Below are positions 1 to 11,283 of a DNA stretch of 64,000 nt, piece by piece; the first letter of the stretch is position 1, and each line of letters begins with the position of its first letter. Source of the stretch: Pseudoips prasinana (Eukaryota; Arthropoda; Insecta; Lepidoptera; Nolidae); contig OX621244.1 of the NCBI GenBank assembly GCA_951640165.1, positions 13,038,001-13,102,000 of the forward strand, written 5' to 3'. The position numbers and the translations under genes were made by a program. The notes beneath the pieces were generated by a model. It did not search any database. It saw only the letters and a program-made list of their open reading frames with translations, and was not told the DNA's origin.

Positions 1-112
1 GCTGGATAAAGGCTTCCCCCAAAGATCTCTACAATTGATAGATCATTGGTTCGTCATGTAGGGGACTGCCCCTGCGTCTCCCGGTTCATGGTCGCCAGTA
101 GAAACCTTATAT
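1..112. repeat. LINE-tail-like repeat (family R), left-truncated by window edge
   Basis: The segment carries the order 'gctggataaaggc', 'aagatctctac' and 'ctcccggttcatggtcgcc'. Related text recurs at 39309-39500 and 46905-47060. This is a common lepidopteran repeat style that I read as antisense LINE 3' sequence. The assignment is by resemblance only. Confidence 0.45.
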
Positions 113-1254
113 TTAGATACATATATAATAACTCGAATAAATGACTTACTCTTATTATATTATATTCTCTGTATGTTGATGGTTATAAATATCACTGCCA
201 CTCCACCTCAACCAGTGCGGAGCGTCAAAGTCATCCCGCCAGAATGACAACCAGAGAACGAGCAATAAAAATCTGCCTTGGCTAGGGTGGTGATTATGTC
301 ATATCTCCCCAATTCCCTTATCTTTAGGGTTTAACTTAACTGTATATCTCAACTTCTTATAATGAAGAGAATCTTGAAATATATAATAATTTTAAACATT
401 GTGCATCCAACTATATTGCTAATAGAATAGATCCGAAAAAAAGTCTTGCAAAATGAGTTATGAAGTATATCACAATATAAAGTATGGGTACGCCCAAATG
501 GGGTATCAGAACGAGGTTCATCCTCTATTTAGTCACCATGGGACGATATGAGGGCATCACAATCTAAGCTACGGTTGTCGAAAAGTGCCTCTGCGGGGCG
601 CAAGATCCTTGCTTAATGTTCTTGGCGTTGTAACATTTATACTTCCAACCTACATAACAAGAACTCTTGTGAGTTCACACTGGTCGGATGTGTGTATAAG
701 TACATGCCTGAGTCCATAGTGTCACCACTCACCGTCGGCTTGCTTTAAGCTGTTCTACGGTGACAGATTGCACTGGAAGCACAGTGAGCGATGGGTTTTC
801 GTCACTTCCCGGCGCAAATAATTCCTAAATCCTATTATTTGTATTTTACCCATACACATTTTATAAAGCTCAACAAATCGTCAAAACATCATCACATCAC
901 CAATCCAAAAACAAACAACGAACGAAAAGCTACCCAAATTGAATATTCAAAATATTGAACAATGGGCAACCAACCGCAAAGTCAGTATATTTAAGACCAC
1001 GCTTGGTCGGCCACAGTCGTCGTTCAATGCTCCTGATCAACCGATGCATCGGAGGTAATAAAATTAAAAGCTCTGCACGTGTCGCTTGGGTTACTATCTT
1101 GGGAACAGTAACTGGTATATTGATTTTTAATGGGATTCACTAAATGTACCTGTAACTATAATAATAATAAAATGTTTTTATTTTTAAGTGCGGTAGAACT
1201 AGAGCGTAAACCTATGGACATAGTAACATTCGGGCCGCGAACGTATGTCGAGCT
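113..1254. other. No recognisable feature
   Basis: I see no gene or dated repeat here. A 62-codon open frame at 955-1143 has no Kozak context, splice structure or family resemblance, and I treat it as chance. Confidence 0.5.
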
Positions 1255-1345
1255 TATTCACACGGCTACATATCAAGCTACTGTTCCAATATAAGCTGAC
1301 CTCTCATTGTATGGAAATCCCATACAACGCGGGATCAGCTTTTAT
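1255..1345 (+). repeat. Inverted-repeat element, copy 1
   Basis: Arms of about 28 bp ('ttccaatataagctgacc' against 'ggatcagctttta' on the other strand) are separated by a 5-nt spacer. The same unit with its left flank 'cggctacatatcaagct' occurs inverted at 20640-20745, so it is a mobile or dispersed repeat and not a unique hairpin. Confidence 0.6.
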
Positions 1346-1626
1346 GGATTTTCAGGATTTATGTGTAAGGTTACTAGAGCTTCTACCTCCGGACATGGTA
1401 GCATCTGAACCCCAAATGAATATGGAGTTTGCCGTGTAAATATCGCAGGTTACTTGTGGATTAACTAGACCATAAACATACGGAAATCGCATCGTAGAGT
1501 TCGATTACAAATGTATGTATATATGCTGAGCTTGCCATGTTAGTATCGCTTCAAGCTACCCAGGGTCATGTGTAAAGTTACCTACGGTCGAGGCAGCACT
1601 CAAACCCCAAATTGTAATGTAATATA

Positions 1627-2036
1627 ATATCCAGGGGCATATTCACACACGGCCATCTGATCCTAAACTAAGCAGAGCATGTACTATGGAAACCAGATAA
1701 CTGACATACTACTTTTCTTTTGTAAATACATACTTATATACCGTAGCCTAGTTGGTAGTGCTCCTGCCTACGAAGCTGGTGGTCCTGGGTTCGAGTCATG
1801 GATATTTCCTATGAATATAAGTATTTATCTATCTATATAAGTATGTATATCGTCGCCTGGTACCCATAGTAGCTTTGCTTAGTTTGGGGCTAAGATGATC
1901 TGTGTGACTTTGTCCCCAGATATATAGATAATTACAGCCAGACTCAGGACAAACAGCCATGTTCATGCACACAAATATCTGTCCTGGGTGGGAATCGATC
2001 CCACGACCTGCAGCGTGAAGCCAACCAGCCCGTCTT
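1627..2036 (-). mobile_element. SINE-C copy, split by a nested SINE-B
   Basis: The tRNA-like head is at the right end: read on the minus strand it has a B-box-like 'gggatcgattccc', followed by the family body with 'tgtgtgcatgaaca'. The 3' part (minus strand 'agcagagc', reversed at 1660-1740) is separated from the head by a foreign insert at 1742-1921. Other copies of the family lie at 22395, 30325, 44235, 52893 and 55892. Non-coding Pol III-type retroposon. Confidence 0.75.
1742..1921 (+). mobile_element. SINE-B copy nested in SINE-C
   Basis: It starts with an A-box-like 'tagcctagttgg' and 'ggtcctgggttcgag'. The tail is 'ctagtt...gggctaagatgatctgtgtgac', as in the complete copy at 35142. It interrupts SINE-C with an AT-rich short duplication ('tatata' on both sides). 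Part of the tRNA-like head between the B-box and 'catggat' is deleted compared with 35142. Confidence 0.75.
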
Positions 2037-2904
2037 GACATATAATGATGATATATATGAATATGAATAAACGCCACACCAGACTCCCAAAAAAATCCAA
2101 TCACCTAACAAAATCAATGCACACAAGCAATTTATACAAAAATAAATCCATTACTTTAAGTAATATCCAATTCTGCAACGAAACGTTCCTGGCCCACAAA
2201 ATTGTGTATTTTTTACCGTAACGAATACCGTGCTGTGGTTACACGATAAACACACATTTGCGGTTTTGCCAAAAAAGCAAAGAAAATCATTTTCTGTGAA
2301 GTCACGTTCTATTGTAGACAGACTTGAATAAAGATTACGGTAGTCACCGTGTCATGAGATAGGGGGCGAGGCAAAATATGGCGACTTTTACAACGTACTA
2401 TGGCGATCTGCTGGGCCAGATGCCATCGGGATGTTTTATATAGACAGGAATTAAAGACTTTAATCTAGTTTCTTTAAATTATATTCTCTTTACCGTTACA
2501 CGTTACTTAGCTACTAGGATTCTCTCTTCGCATGACAGGTGAATCGAATCAGTTCTTCACATTTGAATATTTTCAAGCCATTTCTTTATTTTTTTTAATG
2601 TTTTCTTAAACGAACGAAGGTCCACGACCATGAAGATCGACAAGAAACCTATGGAACATTTTGTCCACTTGCTATATGAGAACTTTTTTAACTGATTTTG
2701 TTAGGTGGTTTATAAAGTGAGTGATAGTTTTATAGTAAAAGTCGTAGGTTAGAAAATACATTAAAGTTTATTCTCACTGAACACTGGACTACTATGTTGA
2801 ATGGTGGTAAATGTAAATGGTTTTATGTGAATAGTATTGATAGAAACTCGACGTGGTAGCAGCCCGAGTGCTAAAATTCTACTAATCTATTATATCTTAG
2901 TAGC
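2037..2904. other. No recognisable feature
   Basis: AT-rich sequence without a supported gene, repeat unit or hairpin. Confidence 0.5.
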
Positions 2905-3160
2905 CTGTTTTTTTATTATAGGATGGCAAACGAGCAACTGGGTCTCCTGATGTTAAGTAATCACCGGCGCCCATGGACACACGCACGCAACACAAGAGGA
3001 GCCGAAAGTGCATTGCCGGCTTTTAAGAAAGGAATAAGGTCGCTTCTTGAAGATTGCCATTTCGGACCGGATCGGAAATACCTTCGCAGTTAATTGATTC
3101 CACAGAGTGGTAGTGCAAGGCAAAAAGATTCTTGTGAAACGCACGGTGGTGGTTAACGAC
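2905..3160 (-). pseudogene. LINE reverse transcriptase C-terminal tail fragment
   Basis: Read on the minus strand, a frame from about 3159 to 2953 gives a peptide with 'PCTTTLWNQL' followed by 'VFPIRSE' and 'FKKRPYSFLK'. This pattern (Pro-x-Thr-x-x-LWN, then a VFP block, then FK+xVYxxLK) is typical of the C-terminus of Jockey-like insect LINE ORF2 proteins. The tail carries 'tgtccatgggcg' and ends in a short A-rich stretch (T-rich on the plus strand at 2910). It is a 5'-truncated dead copy with no RT domain. Related tails lie at 25954 and 46450. Clade assignment is tentative. Confidence 0.6.
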
Positions 3161-3165
3161 GATCC

Positions 3166-3306
3166 AGGTTGGACTAATGATTAGTGACCCCGACTACTAA
3201 GCGAGAGGTCGTGGGTTCGATTCTGACCCGGACAAATATTTGTGTGAGGAACACGATTATTTGTTCAGTATCTGGGTGTAATTTATTGGAAATGTATTTA
3301 GAAATA
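3166..3306 (+). mobile_element. SINE-N copy
   Basis: The head contains 'ttagtgacc', then 'gaggtcgtgggttcgattc' (B-box GGTTCGATTC), then 'gacaaatatttgtgtgagga'. The same order occurs at 20444, and inverted at 34083 and 35404. It abuts LINE fragments on both sides. Confidence 0.65.
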
Positions 3307-3307
3307 T

Positions 3308-3607
3308 ACAACATATAACGGCGGCCTATGGGAGACATACACTCAAAGGTCTTGCGAAGCCCTCAGAGTTCAGTATAATGACGCATTTAGGATGCTGATG
3401 GGGCTGCCGCGATACTGTAGCGCATCCGGCATGTTCGCGGAAGCACAAGTGGATGGATTTAGTGCTATAATGCGAAAACGAGTAGCCTCTATGATAGCTA
3501 GGGTTCGCGGCAGTGCCAACAGCGTCCTAAATATGATAGCCGATAAGGTTGATTGTCCTTATATAAATAATAAAATACTATCACAATATAAAGGACAGTC
3601 AATCTAA
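3308..3607 (+). pseudogene. LINE ORF2 C-terminal fragment
   Basis: An open frame from about 3308 to the stop at 3605-3607 encodes a peptide with 'VQYNDAFRMLMGLPRYCSAS', then 'MFAEAQVDGFSAIMRKR'. I recognise the 'YN+AFR.LLGLPR.CSAS.MFA' pattern as the region downstream of the reverse transcriptase domain in a family of non-LTR retrotransposons common in Lepidoptera. Only about 100 residues remain, with no RT catalytic motifs. An AT-rich stretch follows. It is a 5'-truncated remnant without its own start codon; the internal ATGs are not real starts. Confidence 0.7.
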
Positions 3608-4324
3608 ATTGGTATATATTGTTGTAATTTTATAAGATTTACTATGTTTATTTATTTCATAAGATTTATTATGTTCATTTATTTTATTATAATTTATTAT
3701 GTTCATTTATTTTATTAAATTTTATTTTAATTAGTTTAGTAAATTATAATTATTGTAAAATTAGTTACTTAAGTTAATATAAGTTATGGGTCTTTGTAAC
3801 CTTGAATTAAAATAAATTATTATTATTATTATTATAACGTAATTAACGCACTCCCTCAAACACCCCAATTAGAATATTATGTTGTAATCATAATACATAC
3901 ACTGAATTTTTTATTTAACATGTATATGCATTGTTATTTACTAAATTAGTTTCTTGGAATAAAGTTTATTTTTCTTTATTTTGTATTGAATGATGGAATT
4001 TGTATGAATACAAATAAAACTGCGATTTTAAAAATCTTATTACTTTGGCTTACGGTCCATTACAATTTTTTTTGACTGTACAGGGTTAATATGACAATAA
4101 TTTCCGTAGTTATAATTATTATGGAATAAAAAATTACCTATATTAAAAATGATAGAAATCGATTCAGTAAATGATTCTGAACAAACTATTTTCAGGATGT
4201 GCGTTAATTACGTTACATGTTGTATGTATAAGTATGTTTATCAGTTGTCTGGTTGCCAGAGTTGTCTGGTTGGCGTTTATTTATTAATTTATATCCAAAC
4301 AATAATTATAACAAATGTATACGC
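3608..4324. other. AT-rich sequence with ATT microsatellite
   Basis: There are short repeats of 'tttattatgttcatttatt' around 3640-3720 and an (ATT)n run near 3820. No supported gene. Confidence 0.6.
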
Positions 4325-4560
4325 TGTGTGACGACGGTGAAGAATATTATCACCCCATCTCATCCCGTGAGGTGTGTAGAAACCCGAGGGAATGCCTACC
4401 AGATAACGGGCAGCAGCGTTTTTATATGAACTATGACCATCAAACTGCGATCGCAAACCCGTCTGCCAAGCCTGGCGATTATGGCATATTCACACATTCT
4501 TTAGGGAGGCTTTTGTCCAGTAGTGGAAGAAATTTGGCCGATATGATTATGATGATTACG
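4325..4560 (+). repeat. LINE-tail repeat family F, copy 1
   Basis: Contains 'caccccatctcatcccgt', 'gactatgaccat'-type text, 'ggaggcttttgtccagtagtgg', and ends in 'gatatgattatgatgatt'. Inverted copies lie at 20102-20360 and 20860-21040. The '...ccagcagtgg...(GAT)n' ending is the style of RTE/CR1-like LINE 3' ends in moths. The open frame across it is not conserved in the other copies. Confidence 0.6.
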
Positions 4561-4640
4561 TTATAAATGACACACGTAGGTAAAATGCTGTCGGTGCTAG
4601 TGTAATGCACTAAGCCTGTACTGGTGGTAATCAATTAGAC

Positions 4641-4921
4641 CATTGTTTTTCAACGTATGGGTAGCGACCCGCTAGGGGGTCGCGAAGCTTCTATATGGGA
4701 GTTACAAAAGGTTGAGAAAGCTACTGCAGTAAAAAAACAAAACTTTAAAAATATTTATCATGAAAAATGTTAACAAAAGGACATATGTAATCATTTGTAT
4801 CAAATAAACAAACAATTGTCAACAAAACAATAATCATCAAATTGAGCGGCAGGTATGGGGGGTCGCAAAATATTTCTTCATGCTAAAGGGATTGTGTCAT
4901 GAAAAAGGTTGAAAAACACTG
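4641..4921. mobile_element. hAT-type MITE with 8-bp target duplication
   Basis: The left end 'cattgtttttcaac' and right end (reversed) 'cagtgtttttcaac' form terminal inverted repeats of the hAT 'CAGTG-TTTTCAACC' style. The subterminal 'gggtcgcgaag' and 'ggggtcgcaaa' motifs are also typical. The flanks carry the identical 8 bp 'aattagac' at 4633-4640 and 4922-4929, as hAT transposition leaves. It is 281 bp, non-coding and non-autonomous. Confidence 0.85.
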
Positions 4922-5199
4922 AATTAGACTGTTCGTAAAGATAATTCTATTTTTCACTCGATATGTGAAGACAAGGTTCACCTACAAAAACAACATTGAA
5001 AGTAAAAGCCAATACTGGAACTAGAACTATTAATATACTTAGTAGATTTATTTTTCTCTGTTCCAAGATGTTCTTTTAATTGGCATGTCAAAACAAATAA
5101 AAGAAAGCAACTTTTTACACTCTTCGCCAATCAACTGATACAAGTGCAACACGACTGCAAATAGAAAACACTGGAACATAATTATAATTTTAGAACAAA

Positions 5200-5232
5200 C
5201 GACTCGATTCAAACGTCCAAACAATCGAGTCG
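5200..5232. promoter_or_regulatory. Interrupted palindrome upstream of candidate promoter
   Basis: 'cgactcgatt' and 'aatcgagtcg' form perfect 10-bp arms around a 13-bp spacer, about 150 bp upstream of a possible start site at 5378. It could bind a dimeric factor or be chance. Confidence 0.2.
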
Positions 5233-5348
5233 AGAGGCACTACGAAACGCAGGGCTGGATCTAAAATTAAAACTTTATTTCTCGGCCAATTCAGTAACGG
5301 CAAATCTGAATTTATTTTCTTACTAAAAGGGAACGGTATTCTGGATAC

Positions 5349-5381
5349 TTTTAAAAATTATATGACAAGTGCGAGTCAGAC
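5349..5381 (+). promoter_or_regulatory. Candidate TATA plus initiator core promoter
   Basis: A TATA-like 'tttaaaaatt' starts at about 5350. An arthropod-style initiator 'TCAGAC' lies at 5376-5381, with its A about 28 bases downstream, which is the usual spacing. An ATG follows at 5456. The sequence is AT-rich, so a chance match is quite possible. Confidence 0.25.
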
Positions 5382-5455
5382 TACAGTCTAATAAGGATCC
5401 ACACAAAGAAAATAACAAAAAAAAAATTGTGTTGATTTGGAGTTATTTGGCCACA

Positions 5456-5632
5456 ATGCGCCGATTTTTGTGCTGTTGCTGTTGTGACGGCGTGTTCAGT
5501 ATTATACAACTTAAATATAGTATACGGTACATATTACGCAGAAATAAGAAACCCTTTCGGTGCGCAATGGTTAAGGTGGTCCTCTTGCTACCACCTCGCT
5601 TTCGAGTTTCAGGCCATAATTTGTCGTTGTGA
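5456..5632 (+). CDS. Candidate first coding exon with cysteine cluster (uncertain)
   Basis: An ATG in good insect context ('ggccacaATG') starts a frame reading MRRFLCCCCCDGVFSII, then a basic stretch with 'RRNKKP', open to a TGA at 5630-5632. A near-consensus donor, GTGAGT, overlaps the end of the frame at about 5627 and could splice before the stop. Five consecutive cysteines just after the start resemble the palmitoylated N-termini of small insect membrane proteins, but I cannot name a family. Promoter-like signals lie upstream. I find no further exon in the window that clearly joins to it. It may be a chance frame. Confidence 0.25.
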   Translation: MRRFLCCCCCDGVFSIIQLKYSIRYILRRNKKPFRCAMVKVVLLLPPRFRVSGHNLSL

Positions 5633-5639
5633 GTCTTGG

Positions 5640-7154
5640 TGTTCCATATATCCGTGAATCACAAGTTTGTTAAGTACTCCGTGAAACAGGAATTGAATTA
5701 TATTGTGCGGGAGTTGCCTTTAGAGTACACTTATGCATCTTTAGTGGTATATATTATTCAGATATTTATGGTTAATCACATACATATGTATTTGGTATGC
5801 CTTGACATTATTATAAACTTTATGATTATTTTCTCTTTACTTCTTCATTTCTTGTAAAGTAATCAGAGCATCCATACAAAGGATGCCAGGAAGAAATCGC
5901 TTAATACGATAAGACCGCCTATTGTACAAGATTGTGTTATTTATGTAAAATGTATCTATCTTCTTTGAGTATGTACAATAGCGAATATTCTATATTCGAA
6001 ACCTTTTGACATTGATAGGCACTCATTACTTTATTCCTGGAAATAAAAAAAAATCTAAAATATGTGTATACGTGTAGAGCAAAGATTGCATAAATTCGCA
6101 AATGAATACGTATCTGGTTGGACAAACAGGTATTTTTCCAAACCAGATTTATTGTCTCATTAAATATATCTAAATAGGAATGTCCTGTTTCACCATCTGG
6201 TTCTTCCAATAGTAGTAAAACTTGGTAAAAATCCTATCAATTGTCCCGTACGTATATAAAACAAAACTAAATGTGTAAAGTAACTATACCTGCAAGCCTT
6301 TTGGGTATTAATTGTTCTCTAAGTAAAGTTCAAACATTGCAATAGGAAGATAAATTATGACAGATATTTTCGCCAACACGCAAGACAACAGATATCGCAA
6401 ATGCATTTAAAACCGGTAAACCAAGAAATATTAAACCTGCTATAATAATAATAATAAGACTTTATTTTTAGACCAAATTTGTGTCCAATAAGTAAGTAAC
6501 AATTTTCTTATAAACTAGTGTTAGTAATATATATCAGTATTTTAAAATATGTAACAAATTTACCATTCATTGCTGCGTCATTCCATGCGAAATGGCGCAG
6601 CAATGATTGACGTAAATACAGTCTAGCCGACTAGCGATCATGCTATATTTCTGGGTAACCATTACATGTGCAAAATATCTTATACAAAACTATAACTCTA
6701 TAAATGTTTTCGCCGCCCGCTGTAAATGGTCCGGCCCTGATCAGATGAACTTTTTTTTATTTTATTTGCACTGCTCTCATTTACAAACAATGCGATCCCG
6801 ACGGTAAAGATCTCATCAGTGATTATCTCTCGTTGTGTGGCGAATTGCTTTTTTTTATCGAGAACAAGGACGGTTGGGTTGGACAAAGAGGGCATTTGAA
6901 TTAACGCCTGTCCACACGTCATCGACCCGGCCTAGTAACGAGAATCAACCAAAACAGATTGTATTGTTGACGTAAAAATCCATATTTTTCAGAAGAAGTA
7001 TAAAAAAATTTTGGTCTACTCTAAACCAGTCAAAAATTGTGACTCGATGGTTCCCACAGACAAATCGTTTATACGGTTTTGGGAGACAATTTGTAATGTA
7101 ATGTTTTTTATTGAAAAGAGTTAATCAATCAATAATAAAATAGACATAGTATAA
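5640..7154. other. No recognisable feature
   Basis: Mostly AT-rich unique-looking sequence. There is an ATA/ATT microsatellite near 6440. A short inverted pair near 6570-6610 ('cattgctgcg' and 'gcgcagcaatg') may mark a degraded element. The longest frames (5937-6209 minus, 6698-6922 minus) have no supporting signal. Confidence 0.5.
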
Positions 7155-7275
7155 GACGAGCATCGTAGTCTATATAAGTATGCATTTACAAAACGAAAGT
7201 TAAGTAATGTAATATATTATCTATGTTAGTTTGGGATCAGATGGCCATGTGAGAATAATGTCCCAGGATATTATT
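7155..7275 (+). mobile_element. SINE-C 3' portion
   Basis: Holds the family tail only: 'agtctatataagtatgcat', then 'gtttgggatcagatggcca' and 'aataatgtcccaggatatt'. The tRNA-like head is missing. Confidence 0.6.
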
Positions 7276-7628
7276 ATTAGTATCCAAATTTGTGCAGAAC
7301 CATTTCAAGTGTTTTTCTGGCAAAGAGCCAAGAGCAAATAATTGCAGGAGAATTCAAAACACGCAGGGCACGGCTTACAAAACTTTTAGAGGACTTTGGT
7401 TTAAAAAATAATATTACAGATTTAAAACCGCATCTTTGTCATTATTATCTTTCCTGTTAGTGGGCAGCTTAACAATCCTACCTTGAACATTCCAACTAAA
7501 TTATATTTTATAAATATTTATAATCATAAAAAAAAATATCAATTACTCATGGAAGGTTCCTTTTTTGTATAAAGTCTTTTAGCAATTTACTACAAACGAT
7601 TTTTGGTTCTTATTTTCTTCTTTTGAAA

Positions 7629-7831
7629 AAGACAACGCCCGTACTAAGGAATATAATCCATGTGTCGCGGGGTACTTAACAGACATAACTATATATAATA
7701 GACGGATACAAATTACATCCAGACTCAAAACAACTATTTATGGACCACACAAATAATTGTCCGGCGCGGGACTCGAACCCGCGACACGAAGCGGCGAGGC
7801 GACTGTCTTATTCGCTGCGCCACACGTGCAG
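7629..7831 (-). mobile_element. SINE-A copy
   Basis: Read on the minus strand it begins 'cgtgtggcgcagcg' (A-box-like), then 'gcgggttcgagtcccgcgcc' (B-box perfect), then 'acaattatttgtgtgg', and ends near 'cgttgtc'. It has a tRNA-like head but no credible acceptor stem, so it is a SINE and not a tRNA gene. Relatives lie at 21064, 31863 and 39517. Confidence 0.75.
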
Positions 7832-7967
7832 GTTATTAAAAAACGTGTAAATTTTTATAATCAAAAACTCTGTGCCGGTTTTCTTCAGCAGTAGTAGACT
7901 TATTACGTATCTTGTACTAGTTCTAGCAAAATTGGCACAATTCGGTTAACATTTTAACGAACACAAA

Positions 7968-8268
7968 TCTATACATATAATAAAATCGTAGGAAAGTCAA
8001 AACTGTACATTGAATATTTTTTAAAAAGGATACTTGGGGCGTGATCTATAATCAATATCGAAGCCAAAAATATAGTTATTAGAATTTTTGTCTGTATGTC
8101 CGGGCTAAACCCAAAAAGTACTGCATAGACTTACTTCAAATTTTGCATGGATATTACTAAGAGGTTCGGTCAACATATAGGGTACATATTATCACGCTAT
8201 CACCTACGGGGGAGGAGCTGTGATAATTAATAAAATTTGACGCGGGTAAAACCGCGGGGCACAGCTAG
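7968..8268 (+). mobile_element. HEL-D copy 1 (Helitron-like, non-autonomous)
   Basis: It begins TCTATACATATAATAAAATC and ends 'ggggcacagCTAG' followed by T. Just before the end lies a small hairpin, 'gcgggtaaaaccgc'. A 5' TC, 3' CTAG, a hairpin about 10 nt before the 3' end and an A/T insertion context are Helitron hallmarks. About 300 bp, no coding. At least six more copies are in the window. Confidence 0.65.
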
Positions 8269-8828
8269 TAAGTTATAAAAGAGCAGGAGAAATTGTTGTT
8301 GCAAATTGCGCGAAGAGCGCTATGAGCCGATTTCTATTTTTGTAATATGAAGCGAAAGCAATTGTTTTTAGATGTCATTTTATTCTGGTAGAAAAACATA
8401 AGCTTATGCAACGTTAATGACCTCATGGTTGAATTTATGCTATGGCGGTCAGTGTCAATGGAGCGCAGGACATATTACGAGTATATTGTGCGGACATATT
8501 TATTTATTTTATTTATTTATTTTTATGGACCTCCAACAGAGGATACACACATACAATGTCTTCTTAAAACAAAAAAATACAGGTCCTTTCCAGTGTGCTC
8601 CTCCAATTACAGGAAGCCACAGCATGCTCTGTTCAATACCTACGTTAACAATAAACTAAAATATAACGTGTAATCTATTTCATATAAAAAACTAAATTAA
8701 ACTAACTTAAATTAACCGACTAACTAATAACTAATTTTACCTAATATCTAATTTCAACTAATAACTAATTTTAACTAACAGTATCAGAATAAAAATAAAA
8801 TTGAAGGACTTAACTTTAGAAATAAGAA

Positions 8829-8872
8829 TATTTCTGTATTGACGTTATGAATTTAACGTCAATACAGAAATA
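8829..8872. repeat. Perfect short-loop palindrome (19-bp arms)
   Basis: Arms 'tatttctgtattgacgtta' and its exact complement flank a 6-nt loop. See the separate finding on short-loop palindromes. Confidence 0.9.
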
Positions 8873-10244
8873 AGACTTAGCAAACACAATGAGAAAACAA
8901 TAAAAGTATTAATTTGGTTTCTTGAGACAATATGGTTTTCAACTCCTTCTTATACCTCGGGAGCGAGTAGGCTATATCTAAACCATAACGCTTGAAAGAG
9001 TCATTGTATTGCCTACAGAGCCTTGGCAAAGCGGCAAAATGTCCCAAATTTTAGTGACTTCCGGTCGTGTCGCTAGTCGTCCCATCGAATCATGAGAATG
9101 ATGAAATAGAAGGAGTGCCTGTCTTTCCCCACACACTTTAATATATCCCGTGCAGATGGTTAGTCCCTATTGGACTAGCAGCCGTGCCAAAGTTCGACTT
9201 TCCTACTAGAATTTCGACACGGCTGCACACGAACTTCACACTCACACTCCTATCTACCGCGTCTATAATTATTTTTCACTACCTTACTATTGTTAATACT
9301 TTTATTTGTTTTTTTAATTATGAACTTGTTAACGGAGCCTTGTAAGTAGCTAAACCGCGTGGGAGGTCCTGGTGACCCGTAATATAGGTTTTTTTAAACC
9401 TACGTCAGGCACCAGTCCCCCACAATGTTGGGTTACAACTTGGCACTAAATTGTATGGCTAATTTTATTATAAGCTTTATAACCCTATTTTGTGAAGAGA
9501 AATAAACAGATTTTTATTTTTATTATTGTTATTGTAGAGAAATAAATAAATAGATGATTTATTAATAAAAGTCATTGATATGTGCTAATGTTAACAAAAC
9601 ATAGTTTAAATATAATGGGTATAATTAAAGTAGTTGCATTACTCTTAATACACATTCATAATTATAAAGAACGCCTGACGGACTTGTGTTTTTAATTAAT
9701 AGCATACAACAGCTTGCTCTATACATTTGTATTAAGTATTGTGTTTACCACAGATATGCGGACTCTATTACACATGTCTATTCTAATTTTAATATCTCAG
9801 TGTATAAATGTGAGTTATTCTTTTTATGCTTCTCTACTTTCTTCTACAAAAATATATATAATATATATAATATACTAAGTATAAAAAGGGGCTACATATA
9901 CCTAAAATTTAACAACTGATATACTTAATCGTGACGGGGATATTTAAATCAAATGTTTTATATAAAATATTTTTATATATTTTTAACTTTTAAGTAAAAC
10001 TTATTTAATATTTATTATTATACGAGTATACCTGTTTATCTAATTTGACTAAATAGTTCCTAAAATAATAAACTTTATTTATACAATATAAAACTGCCAT
10101 TGTATTCATCACAGTTGAGATATTGAACAAAAATTAAGTGTAATTGAAATTTAACGCCTGGCAACACTCATTCTCAGTCCTCTATGCTTAGTCTGTGGTG
10201 TGTTGTTGTCTTTAAATAAACTTCCATCTGACTTATTTAATAAA
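8873..10244. other. No confident feature; possible old repeat near 9120-9240
   Basis: 'cagccgtg' and 'cacggctg' flank 9178-9226 and may belong to a decayed element. The rest is AT-rich; an open frame at 9686-9919 lies in low-complexity TATA sequence and is not credible. Confidence 0.45.
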
Positions 10245-10427
10245 TCCTACTAATACTTTAAATGCGAAAGTTTGTGAGCGTGGATGTATGGATGTTTGTA
10301 ACTCTTTCACGCAAAAACTACGGAAAGAATTTTGATGAAATTTTGTAGTAATATAGCTTATATACCTGAATGACATAGGCTATAATTTATAAAATTTAAT
10401 GCGGTTGAAACCGCAGGGCACAGTTAG
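10245..10427 (+). mobile_element. HEL-E copy (Helitron-like)
   Basis: It starts TCCTACTAATACTTTAAATG and ends 'gggcacagTTAG'. A perfect hairpin 'gcggttgaaaccgc' sits 9 nt before the end. Same architecture as HEL-D but different body ('gcgaaagtttgtgagcg'). Partial copies lie at 30369-30683. Confidence 0.6.
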
Positions 10428-10544
10428 TATACATATATTTTAATCATCAAGATGATTTTATTATGATACCTGAACCTTGAACAGTTACTTGTATAGTTTT
10501 TACTCGCTTTAAAGGGAATAAGGTACTCCAATCGATGCTCACAT

Positions 10545-11283
10545 TTTTAGGGTTCCGTAGCCAAATGGCAAAAAACGGAACCCTTATAGATTCGTCATGT
10601 CTGTCTGTCCATCCGTATGTCACAGCCACTTTTTTCCGAAACTATAAGAGCTGTACTGTTGAAACTTGGTAAGTAGATGTATTCTGAGAACCGCATTAAG
10701 ATTTTCACACAAAAATAGAAAAAGAATAATAATTTTGGGGGTTCCCCATACATACAACTGAAACTCAAAAAAATGTTTTTCATCGTACCCATACATGTGG
10801 GTATCTATGGATAGGTCTTCAAAAATGATATGATGATGAGTTTCCTAATATCATTTTTTTTCTAAACTGAATAGTTTGCGCGAGAGACACTTCCAAAGTG
10901 GAAAAATGAGTGTCCCCCCCCCCCCGTAACGTCTAAAATAAGAGAATAATAAAGCTAAAAAAATATATGATGTACAGACGCCAGAACATCCAGCTAACCC
11001 AATCTGTCAAATTTCTTTTATAGATTTTCAACTTTATCACAAAAGCATAAAGTTCACTTTCAATTGCAGAAATTTGACAGATTGGGGTAGCTTGATGTGC
11101 TGGCGTCTGTACATTACCATATAAACTAACAATGAAAATTGGTTTGAACGAGATTTAGTAAGTCGTTTTTTTTTAATGCGTCATAAATCGTAAACCGCAA
11201 TTTACCTTTCATTTAATCAACCGAAATACTTGCTGCTACGGAACCCTTCATGGGCGAGTCCGACTCGCACTTGGCCGGTTTTT
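10545..11283 (+). repeat. Repeat family G, copy 1, with nested MITE
   Basis: It begins 'ttagggttccgtagcc' and ends 'gctacggaacccttc...cgactcgcacttggccgg'. The inverted 'agggttccgtagc'/'gctacggaaccct' pair suggests a DNA element. A 141-bp MITE is inserted at 10972-11112. A shorter relative without the MITE is at 27877-28152. A 12-base C run lies at 10914-10925. Confidence 0.65.
10972..11112. mobile_element. MITE-G copy M1 (palindromic 141-bp MITE)
   Basis: Ends 'gtacagacgccag' and 'ctggcgtctgtac' are exact complements, and the inverted similarity continues inward ('aatctgtcaaattt' against 'aaatttgacagatt'). The core has 'caactttatcacaaaagcat'. Sister copies are at 13970-14131, 41181-41321 (also 141 bp) and 42676-43082 (interrupted). 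Non-coding. Confidence 0.85.

Noticed and set aside
8417..8673. Overlapping 80- and 82-codon frames
   Set aside because: Low-complexity (TTTAT)n in the middle and the two frames compete; no evidence for either.
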